Source: Brachypodius melanocephalos
Taxonomy: Eukaryota > Chordata > Aves > Passeriformes > Pycnonotidae
Direction: 5' to 3'
Assembly: GCA_013398615.1 (NCBI GenBank)
Contig: VZSR01000520.1
Span: 36,454,872 to 36,518,871, forward strand
DNA: 64,000 nt
A model generated the notes under the pieces. That model was not told where the DNA came from. It worked only from the letters and a program-made list of their open reading frames with translations, and made no database searches. Of this stretch, positions 38,201-50,200 are shown one piece after another. The position numbers and the translations under genes were made by a program. Numbering within the stretch: position 1 is the first letter of the stretch; every line of letters begins with the position of its first letter.

Positions 38201-41200
38201 TGAGATCTGTATTTTGGGGAAAAAATAGTCTGTCTTTAATGGTTGGCTAGTTTCTTTGCTGAGTAAGTTGGCCTGCTGCAGAGCCAACATCTGTGACCTT
38301 TAATGTCCTTGTCCAGCAGAGATGTCTGGTGTGCATTTTTAATGGAATAAAAACTTCAGAAATGTTGGATTTTTAGCCTGTATCAGTCAAGACCATTCCC
38401 AAAGGATGGGATAATCCTTTTCTATAGGTTCTTACCTCCTGACATCAACTAGAAGTAAGCCTTTTCATTGGGTTTCTTTTTTTTAATATACTTTGAGAAC
38501 GATGTGCGTGGTCAGCTTACTCAGTTGTCACACATATGAAGCACTTAGATACAACAGAGAGTGCTACTGTCTGCTTCATATTTCAGTGGACTTGATGCTA
38601 CTTCATTCCATATACTGCTAGAGTGTCTGGACAGAAATAGATTGATGGACTTCATAACCTTGCTTTTGACCAAACACCAGGATAGATGACTCTTTCTTCT
38701 ATATTGGGTTTTGTAGGCCTTGTAGCAGCTGCAGTATAGGCTGGAGTAGAAGATGACCTCGTGTTTTAAAGATAAGCTCAAAATTCCAAACTTCATTAAA
38801 AACTACTCTCCAATTTGTTATTGATTAGTAGCGTTTTGCCTCTGAAAGCCAGGATCCTCTATCATATGCTGAATTTTGTTTGGCATGCTTAATGCCTAAT
38901 TTGAAAAAGAAAAATGCAATCTGGCATCCATCCTTGAGAAGACTGTGACCTCTAACACAAAATATCTGTGACTTTCTGGCTCTACTGATCTTTTAATCAC
39001 AGCAGGTCTTAACACACCTATTATTAATTTCTTTTGGTGCAATCTACTATAATATTTTCTTAAACCACTGTTATTTGATGTTCTGAAATTATGCTGTTTC
39101 ATAGCTAGGAGATAATATTTCTAGCTTCTATGTAAATATATTCTTAAAATGTAGGATTCTCCTGTGCTATCAGCTAATTGAGCCATGGTGGGCATTATAT
39201 GTTACATATAAGCATGATTGTTTTGGAATCTCAGTCATTCTCCAGTATTGGTATCTGGGTAAAAATCACAGATGTCTGATACATTAAAAGTTATTTTGTA
39301 GATCATGGCTCAAGTTTCCCCAGATGTATAAGTAAATGAAACATAGTCCACAGCTGTCCTCGAGGTTTTGTGGTGGTGTTTTTTAAATTATTATTATTTC
39401 TGTATAGTAAGCACGCTAGTTTGTGAGTGTGATATTCTCTAGTAGTTCTAGACAAACAAGAAGCTAGCAGTACCATGTATTGAAGGAAGTATTTAAAGCT
39501 CTTGGCTAAATTATTTAGAGCAAAGACCACATTTTACTGTTGTTCAGTGCTGAAGAGTGCTGGGAAATACTGTGCGTAAAGTAGCCTGGAAAAATACAGA
39601 TCTTAGTGATTTGTGGTTCCTTCTAATGTTCAGGTTCAGATCTGCAGGTGTTGCTTTTGTCAGATGAATGCTGCCTGATTTCTACTGCTATGTAATTCAC
39701 CTGCATCAAGATTAGGAAACCACTTTTTATTAAATAAGCTTGGAAACAAGATAAATGTATTTTGCTTTTGTGTAATATGTGTATCTGTTATGTGTATGTA
39801 TATAAATATATGAATATCTGTTTTTCTGATGAGCATTTAAAATGTTTCCTAGTACAATTGGGAGGAATGCATTATCTCTCATATAAAAGCAGTACAGTGC
39901 TGAAATAGTCCTCCTTAATTTTGGTCAGAATGAACAAAAGTGTCTGTGTTTATTCCTGCCTAATGCATCACAAATCTGCTGACATGCTAACCTTGGAGTC
40001 TTGGCTGGCGGTAATCAGGCCTGTGCACCGGCAGGAAAGATGTACCTAATGCACTCCATCAGTGCAGTTTGCATATGGAAGTTCTCACAGGGGAGCTGCC
40101 CTGTGCCAGCTGAGGGTTACCTGCCCACTGCAGTTATTGTATGTAATTATCGAACCAATCTGTTCAGCCCAGCAGGGTTTAGATGGTAATCATGAAGCAA
40201 CACTTTGGAAAGGAAAGATGTAATGCACTCTCCCCTTCTCCCGTGAGCTCTGTGAAGTTGTAGCCACTTTTAAAGCTGTATTAGTAAAGCTCTAGTCTCA
40301 CACAATTAAAAAATAAATTTAAAAAAAAAAAAAAGGAGAAAACCTCCTCCAGTGTTCAGTGCTTTTCATGTATGCCTGATGCAGGTCAGTTCATCTTTTG
40401 CAAAAATCATGGCTTTAAAACAATTTTCCATAACTACTTCAGGAATACTTTGTAATAGTAAGTTTAATTGTAATAGGCAGATAATAAGAGTTCTATCCAT
40501 TTAGAGGTTTTAAGGTAATGTACCTTAAATAGAGTTCAGATTTTCCAAATACCTCTCTTTGGAACAGAACCCATGGTTGTTATTTTTGAAAAAAAAAAAA
40601 AATAGTACAACACTAATACAGTAATACAACAGTACTATCACTGAGTATTAGCTGCTTTTAAGCTGTGCAAAGAAAGCCTTCAGAAGCAAGGATCCAGATA
40701 AACTTGAATTTGATGTGGTGTAATTTTTTTAGAAAAACCCAATTAATACGAACTTGGGATAAAATATTTTTATGTGTTCTTTAAGTTTTTCAGATTGCTC
40801 CTTTTGTAGCATTTATTCTGAGTAAGTTAAAAAACCCCCTGGTTATGATCACAACAGCTCATGTTTTCCTACATCAAAATTTCAACTACTAAAGTGATCT
40901 GCAGATTGGGGAACTGTTGTTTTACATTGTATATGGCTTAGTACCAGTATTGTATTAATATAGGAATAAATCTTTTCTATGACTGGAAACATTTATATAT
41001 ATATATAATATATAATACAAAATAAGGAAATATAATTATATATATAAAATATATAATATAATATATATATAATATATAATACAAAATAAGGAAATGTCTT
41101 GTGAGGATATTGTCTACTTTACAATCTTTCCTGCTCTTGAGTTCAACTGCTATTTTTTTATTAATTTTCTTTTTTTCAGAAAAGAAGAAAGGCAGCAGCT

Positions 41201-44200
41201 GCAGCTGGTGAGAGCACTGAGGTGGAAATGGAAGATACAGGAAGTCCAAAAAAAAAGAGAGCTGCTACTTCTAGTAAGTCAAAAGATTGTTGACAGTCAC
41301 AAGTACTGATGTGGCAGGATACCTTGGCTAAAGTCCAGCCCCCCACACAGCTCCCCTCTTCAGTGGGACACAGGGAGAAAATAGGATGAGAAAACCCATG
41401 AATTAAAACAAAGATGAGGAAATCTATTACTGTTTACTGTTTTGGGCAAACCACACTCAGCTTGGGGAAAATAAATATAATATATTGCAAATTTAAAATA
41501 AATTTGGCTAGTGACAAACATTAAAACAACACTTTTCTTTCCTCTTCCTTCCCCCAACCTCAACCTTAGTACTTCAGTCTGAACTCTACCACTCTCCTTG
41601 TTCAGTGCAGGGATCCTGGAGGGGAAATGTGCTGTGGTCTCTGCTGCTCCTTCACCCTTACATTTATTCCAGTGTAGGCTCTCTCTTTTGGGTTGTAGTC
41701 TTCCAGGAAAAAGAGGAAAAAAAAAAAAAAAAAAAGGTGACCCAGTTTTTTCAGAAAATATCCATTTTTTCCAGATTGGGCTCTCACATATCTCCTCCAT
41801 TCTGGGTCTGTCCTGACCTACAAGGAATATGTGCTCTGGTGCAATGGAGTACCACTTCCACCTCTGACTTTGGTGTTCTGTCTGCTGTTTCCCACTCCTC
41901 TCCCTGCACTGCTACTCCCTTTTTACCTGCCCAGTGATTCTTTTGTCCTTTCTTAAATTTTTCCACAGTGGTGCCACAAACAAATTTGGCTCAGCTTTGG
42001 CCTACAATGGGTTTGTACTGGAGCCAGCTGGAAAGGCCTGTAAGGGACAGGAGAGCAGCTGGCCTCTCCCCACAGAGGCTAGCCCTGAAGCTGACCTCAG
42101 CTTACCAAAACCCAGCCACATGGCCGTAAAGTACCCAGTAGAACCTTTAGCAGTTCAAGTGTTTCTGATATTTTGCAATTTTTTTAATGATCAACTTGAA
42201 GTATTTTAACTTTCTATATAAGAAACAATTATGCTCCTATGAAGTAGTGCCCAGAGCTGGTGGAATTGCTAGGTGATAAAAACTGGTGGCTGAAACCCGT
42301 TATTTTGCCATCATTCATTCTCTGCTCATTCTTGTTTTTTGTCCTTCTGTCTTGTCCAGTTCAGTGCTAGAACATGCTGACTCCTCAGGATTCCTCTTCA
42401 CTGAGTGTTAAAGCCAAGGGCTAACAGCAGCAGCTTCCAAAAGCAAGCATGTTTCAAGTCAAGGAAAGGATTAGCTGTAAGGATAGAAAATGCTGAAGCT
42501 ATTATTTCAACATAATTTGGCATAGTTTCAGTGCAGTATGGAAAAAGTCATGGACAGATAAAGTAGGATTATTGAAAATCCAATGTGAGAAATCTTCAGT
42601 AGATCTGTATAGGATAAGCTGTGAGTGTCCTGTCAAACTGCTTTATGGCTCTGACCTTGTAATGCCTTTATCATTATTATATCAGTAAATGTGAATTGAA
42701 TTCAAATAATAGCAAATACATTTTTCCTAAAGAATTTTATATTTATAATTTTAAATAAAATACAAGATATTGTCTGTGGTCAAGTAGTCTAAAAAAAATA
42801 AAGCAGTAGGACTGAAGTCCCCAAGACAAATCTCCTTGTTTAAAAACCGTTTAATGGAGGAGTATTGCAGGAAGAAAAACTGTAACCTTTCAAAGATAGT
42901 AATAATATTGGTGAGTTTTGGATTTACCCTGGTATACTTGCTCAAACTGTATGGCACAAAGTACAAGGAATGAAGCTAATGCTATTCTAAGAAGTGACTG
43001 CTTTGGTCATTTTCAGCTGTTGGTATTATAGAATTTTAGTCATTAGGACCAGTGATTATTTCAACTTTTTGAATGCTTATTTACTTATTGACTTAAATTT
43101 ATTATAAATTCTCTAGTCTGTCAGTGGCTGAAAAAGTGTTAATTGGATTATACCTTCTTTCATAGCAATATAATTATTTTATATGATGCTGACACAGTTT
43201 TAGAATTTAAGATATAATTTAAGACTTTTTAACAAAATGCTTAATACGGTTGAGTGTTTTCTGGTTGTGATTTAGTACACATGCGCAGACCATACTTTTT
43301 CTTTTCTTATATTATACTACTTTTTCCTAGGATTGTAGATTGAAATTCTTATAGAAGGAGATGGAAAAGAACTTGAAGAATTGTAGTCCAGGTGGTAACA
43401 TCAGCTTTTTGTAAACAATGAGTTTTTTACAGACTAAGTAAAGGTATTTGGGAGGCTGTATAGATTTTCAACATAAGCTTAAATGAGAAAAACTTCTCTT
43501 GCTACTTCAATAGAGTTACAGATGAAATGGCTGTAATTTCACCTTTTTACACTACTCAATTTAATGAATACCAAGTAGAGGGAGTATATAAAATGTTTTC
43601 AGGTGAAATGTGGTACATGTGCTTACTCATTTGGTTCTCTCCAAATTTGGAATTAAAAACTTTACCAACTATTACATGATTCATAAACCTGTGTTGAAGG
43701 AAAGGGCAACTGTTTCATAATCTTTTCTGATTCTGATGCTTTTATAGTTTGGAAAGGGCTGACTATTATAGAAATACTTAAAACTATGTTTCCAAAATGT
43801 GACTGGTTTTGTGTTACCATGGACTTGTTTCTCTATTAAATGATTTTTCCCGTGACTAAAAAAAAATTCTGAAGTACAGTGAAATGGATATTTTCTTGAT
43901 ACCTCTTAGATGTACCACTTGAAGCTGAGTCATATAGGAATGCTTTAAAAGTTGTTGCAATTCTATTTTATTGGTTTCTAAGGGGCATAAATTTGGTGAA
44001 GTGGTGGTTGCTCTTCAGGTATCTAAACAACACCACGTAAGTGTTTGAGCAGAAAGAAATGGCAAGAGCTGTGCAGCCTCTTGCTGTTTAGCTCGTCAGC
44101 ATTAACCACATCTGACTATGCAGTTTATCTTGTCCAGTCCAAAGGATTAGTTGTCCCCAAAAGATCCTGATCAGCTGTGTGGCATTTTGAGTACCCTAAG

Positions 44201-47200
44201 GTGCTCAGTGGCTATAGGAAGTCTGCCAGTATTTAAATCTGCTGGGGCTGGGGAGCCCCCAGATACGGAGGAGGAGGAGGAAGAAAGAATGGCCCTGAGA
44301 AAGGGCAGTCATCTGGAAATTCTTGCTTCTGCTGTCATCTGCCCTTGATTGTTCTCAGTGTAAGAATCAGATGAGGTCATTAAAGGCCTTCTCTTCCAAT
44401 CCTGTCAGTAATCAGTGTTTCTAGAGCAGTAAAGTGACTCTTTGGAAACAGAATGTCAGAAAGCCCTTGAGAAACAAGCTGTGTTGGACTTTCAAAATAA
44501 GTTGCATGAAATTTGGTGACATTCTTAAATTTTTATTTATATTTTCATGTTATCAGCTTTTTCCTTTTTTTTCCTAACATAATGAACCCATAGGCTTTCC
44601 TGAAAAGGGGAATTTTGCAAGGTACCCTTTATAAAATAATATGGATGGTGTTGAAGTATTATATTAGCCAATCTATCTCCACCAGGAAAAATGCAGAAGA
44701 GATGATTTCTATGTAAATGAGAAGCTTTTTCCACCTCTGTTGCAGCTCCATTTTCAGTGTTAGCTGCCTTCATGTACAGTAGTAAAATATAGAGGCTTAT
44801 AAATGATGATACTGTTAAAGCAGAATACCAAACTTTGGCATACACTGAACATATCCACCTATGCTCTTGCACGGGTGTTGGGCATAATATGATAAGGCTA
44901 AAATGCTTATTTTTGATAAGTTTGGTGGAATAGGCAGATACTACAGGCATCCTCATTGAAAATCTCATAAATGCTGGAAAAACAAGAGTTTCTTGAGAAT
45001 TTGTGAATAATCCTAGGTTCAAAGCTACAACAGAAATAGAACAACTACCCCAGCAGGTATTTTTAAATCTCGGGGTTGGTGCAGATTGGATTAGAGCAAT
45101 ACAGAATTTTTTTAGAATAGCCTTTTTTATTTTCTGTTCTGAATTTTTTAAGACAGTTTTGGGGTTTATTAATTGGCACATATAAAGAAAAATACTAAAG
45201 TAGATATGACAGTGAAAGTACTGTATTTTTTAATAGGCTTTTAAAATAGTCAATACTACTAAGTGTAGGAATTCTGCAGGTCTGTATTCTTGGATAACAT
45301 CTACCATGTTAAGGCCTTAACTGGGGTCTTTGGTTACTCTTGCAGTGTAAATAAAGGACTATGTCAACAGCTCCGAAATGGAAACAGTCACACTGATGGA
45401 TTGGTTAAAAGAACATTCCAAAATGGTGGTTTAATTTTATTTCTCAGTTAATAGATACTTAGTTTTATATTTATTTACCTTGCATGGCTTTGCATAAATC
45501 AGTATCTTGGTTGTTGTCTTAAATATTTTTTTCTTTAAGTAAGATTTATTGCTTAAGATTCTTAAGATTCTAGTAAGATTCATTACTTAATGTCCACTGA
45601 GGTGCATTTTTGCATTTAGACAATTATTGGCCTTGTCGCCAAGCTTTAAGAGAAAACAAATCATATACTTTTTGAGCTTCTGTATGGTGCATCTTATTAC
45701 TTTTCTTTGTACTCTGTACCAATGCCCACATTACAGGTAGATTTTTTTATCTCTTAATCTTGTACCCTAAAAAACTTATTTTCTGTGAAACTTGTACTGC
45801 ACAACAGTTCTAATTGTGTAATACCTCTCTTCCTTCCTGTGGAGGATAGTATTGACTACTACCTGTTACAGACTCCAGGAGGAAGTAGATACAAGTTTTA
45901 AAACTGTGTATGCATCTCTGTGCTCAGTGACTGAAAGATCTGTTTCTTTCTGTGCCCCCTTAGCCTTCCCTTACCTGTGTCAGGAATGTTGCAAGTTAAA
46001 TGTTCCAGTACAAGTGTTATGTGGTCTGGTTTTAGAAGTTAAAAGCATGTGCTGCAATGTTGTATCTAGAAATTACCAGAAATATCTGGGTTTTAAGCAG
46101 AGAAATACTGTTTTCTGTTGCCTGAAATATTGGCAAACTCACTTCTATGTTTAGCATTAAGTATATTCAAGCACAATATTAAGTGTTCTGTCTTTTTATG
46201 CCTGCCCTGAGAATGTCTGGGGATCTTCAAAAGCCATCAGAAATTAAATTAGAAAAGGTGTTGTAGGAGGTGCTTTTAATTTAAAAGATTTTTAAATATT
46301 GTGGTTAGGAAGGTTTAAATAGATCTGCTTTACAGTTAATTTATCTTTGTCGTTCTTCACAAATAGTAGAGTGTTTCTGACAATTTCAGAGAGACAATTT
46401 CAAGTTACAAATTCAGAGAGAATTGCTTTGAACATGTGCTACTAATCATAATACAGAGAAAAAAATTAGTGTCCAACATGTAAAGTATGGCAGTGTTACT
46501 GTGTACTTCTGTGTGTGCTTGGAACACAGTTCTTTATTTAATCTGCCTTTATATTTTAGGCTTATTTCTATACAATATTTTCAGATCATTTCTAGCACTT
46601 GAGCATTTAAAATGTAAGTAATTTAGGTTCCCTTTTTACATTTCATGGGATTTTCTTGTGTTTTCTGCTAATAAAAAGTATTAAATTACAACAAAACACC
46701 TTGTAACAAAAATTTTCCATGTGTAAAGTTTTGTATAATGACTTTACATGTAGAACTAAGTAATTTAAGAAAAGAAAGTTATGTCTGCTTTTTTGGTTGT
46801 TTTTCTGTGACCTGAAGATGAATTGCTGTATGTTGAACAAGTATTGCAATTCAAACTCAGATATAAAATTTGCAAGTGAAATTTTTCTACAGGAAAGAAA
46901 AATTGTATTGCAGTGACTCAGATTTTTACGGGGAACTAACCGTTTCCAAGATTGCAAGTAATGTTTTGAATTAAACTGCCTACTTCCTGCAAATTGCTGT
47001 GTGGTGAAGAGGAAGGTTAATTTCAGACACATGCTGCATGGGACAAATGATTTCTGTTTATGTACAATTGTGTTTTGAAATATCTTCAGTGCAGCAATTT
47101 TTGCAAATAGAAGTAAACCAGTTTCAGTTTCATCTGGAACAATTTTATATTAAAATTTTTAAAAGAACACTCATATTTGTTGTTATCTGTAAGAAATACA

Positions 47201-50200
47201 CAGGCATATAGTCGTAAATAATAGATTCTTGTGTTCTGCTGTTTTTCCTTATGAGAATATGAAAAGTATTTGCTTTATTTGTTGCAGGAAAGAGAGTACT
47301 TGGCAGAACAGAGTAGCTAAAGCTAAGCCCTATCCCACAACTTCACTGACTTTTCTCTCATACCCACCCCACAGTCATATATTTACTGGAATTCAAGTCC
47401 ATATTTACATTCTTTTGGTCTCTCCTTTTTTTTTTTTTTTTTTTTTTTTCCGAGTTGTATTTCTGAATTCTTGTAGAAAAAGACCTGCTGTGAAAACAGA
47501 AGAAGCCAACTAACCACAACTACTATTTGTCACTCTTGCAATTTCTTCAGCAGTTTCAGAGTACTGAAAAATGCTTGTCTAAGAAGTGTTATTCACCAGG
47601 TTTTTTCAGTTATGCAAGGGTTCCCTGGCTGAACTGGGAAAGAGCTTGTCAGAGGACTCTTCCTTAAAACAAGGAAGAGTCTTCTTAAAAGAAGACTTCA
47701 TCTTCTTGCAATCTCCTTAAAAGATTTTGTCTTTTATCTTCTTTAAAAGTATCTCTTCATTGACACCATATTCAAAGTGCCCAAAATGATTGGAGAATGT
47801 TGGTGTTTAACTCATTAAATGCTGCAGCCTGGCCTAAGTTCCCATTTAATGTTCACAGCTGGTTGCTGAATGCCATCTTCAGCTTCCAACACTATTTTCT
47901 TATTTCTTCCATATGTAAATTGCAAATGTACGGGTTCCACTTTATTGTTTCCTTTTTCAATCTGATGATTGTAGAACCCTTTTAAGGGGCAGTTGAAGGA
48001 AAAAGGTCTAGAGAGCCATCTAGCAAAATGGCTTGGTTATTTGGTACCAACAAAGACAGCTGAAATATACCTGAGGCACATTTTACCAGAGAAAAGGGAT
48101 ACTATGATCAGGAAGAATTTTGAAGAACTGGCAGTTCTAAATTTAGCTGCTTTGGACACCACAGGTATGTATTTATTACTTAAATTAGTAACAAAATTAT
48201 TCTTGGGAATAATTTATTGTACTGAGATCTGATGTGATGAAGTAAGATCGTAGATTAGGGACAGTCTCGTTCCTACCTTATCACTTCTCAGGTTAACTGT
48301 GGCAATTTCACATATTTATATGTGGAATAATGTAATACAGGCATGTACTTGCCTGTATTAAAGTAACATCAGTCCTAACACTGTCCTGCTGTGGCACATA
48401 GGATGTCTACACAGAAATGATGATTAAGCCTCATTTGTGTGAATATCAGTTAAGAACATCTCTTCCAGAGAACTCCACCACATCATCCACCACTCCAGAT
48501 TTACTGACCTTTGTTTCTTAAAGAGGTAAACGTAGAGCAAAATGTGTGTGTAAGATTGTGCACACATATGCACAGACATTAGGTTTGGGGTTCTTTTAAA
48601 GAAGGGAAACCTTGTAGTGTCTGATCAATGTATTCCACCACTTCTTTTGATGTTAGGTGTTTTATTCAATGATGATGGCTACAAATTTGGTTTAAGAACT
48701 ACAATTGCTGGAACTTCTCAGCCCATTAGCTGGAGACTGGCATGTACTTAGCCTTTGTCAGGTGTAGATTCAGCATATGGAAGTGATGCAGTTGGCTCAC
48801 TTCTAGCATGCCTGCTATTAGATATTTTTCACTTACTTGATGTTTGCTGACAGTCTAACATCTCTATGTGGCTCTGTTTTCAGATATTCTAACCTATGAA
48901 TAGAATTGTCACCTAAATCCTACCTGATTTTATTTACTCAGTTGCTCTGTTTTCGTGTTTCCAAATCTCTCACTGTCCTCTTTTTCATTAAAGAAGGCAA
49001 TTTAAACAGGAAAGTTGTGACTCCTTTTTTACCAAAGGAACTTCTGTAATTTTGTGGAATTTTTTTTACTTGAGCACAGTTTAATTTCTTGGTTGTAAGA
49101 CTTGAGTGTTTCTAAAACAGTGTACATAGAATTGGAAGATGAGAAGGGACATCAAGAAGAGATCTGCTCTATACACCGCTCTAATCAATTTATGTTGATG
49201 TTAATCTTGTTACATGCTAATATTTTATCGTAAAACCTGTATGATTATTCTAAAACTTAACTGGTGAACACCACTTGTAATACTTAAGTATCCTTACTAT
49301 TACAAAGGATTTAATAAGGGGGAGTATTTTAATATTTTTATTACCTAATATGAACTTCCCTTAAGTTTAGTAGTTGTCCTAGCCACTGTGGACATGAAAA
49401 TCATCTATGAAAATCACTCATTCTATGAAGCAACCTTTTGCACATCATATGTTTCCCAATTTTCTGTTTTCTAATCTCTTCAGATAAACTAGTTAAGTTC
49501 AATGTTTTCTTGTTTTTGTTAGAGAGCTGGAAACCATTTTTTCTCCCTTTTTTTTTCTCAGACCTTTTTTTGTAGGATAGAGCCCAGAAATATAAACAGT
49601 ACTGCTGAGTTTCTTTTGTAAAGCTTTGTTTTGCATTATTCTCTGCCTCCTTGATTCACCCAAGTTTACTCATTGAGTCTGAATGATAAGTGACTCCCAC
49701 AGCTCAAAGGCTGTTGTCTTAAGCAAGCAGCTTCTTTCTTAAGGACTTCCACGAAATTTGGTTTTATTTTTCTTACCTGAACACTTGACAAGGATTGTGC
49801 AATTATATAGTTTTATAAGCAAGAACTGAAGTAGTTAGGCATGCTATCTTCAAGGAGGAATTTAGGATTAAGAAAAAAAATTAATGAATAGGAGATGAAA
49901 AATATTTAATTGTTACTGTCTATGCAAAAAGGTAGAAATTATTATTATGTGTAATATTTTTTTTGTCAAAGTGACTGCAGTTGAATGCAGTTCACAGAAG
50001 TGAGCAGTGGTGTTTTGTTTTGTTCCTTTTTCATGGTAGTAGGCAGGCAAGAATCCAAGTTCAGGGAGGTCTTTGTTAATGCTTTTAGATATGGTCTCTG
50101 TACAACCTGCCTGCCAGGTTTACTAAGAATCTTATTTAGATGGGATTATTCCTTACCTTTGTTAATAAAATAATTGTCAAGTGATAGCTTGAATCTGTAG

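Noticed and set aside
49125..49180. Possible antisense CR1 end ('acatagaattggaagatgag')
   Set aside because: Only a short loose resemblance; not enough to call an element.
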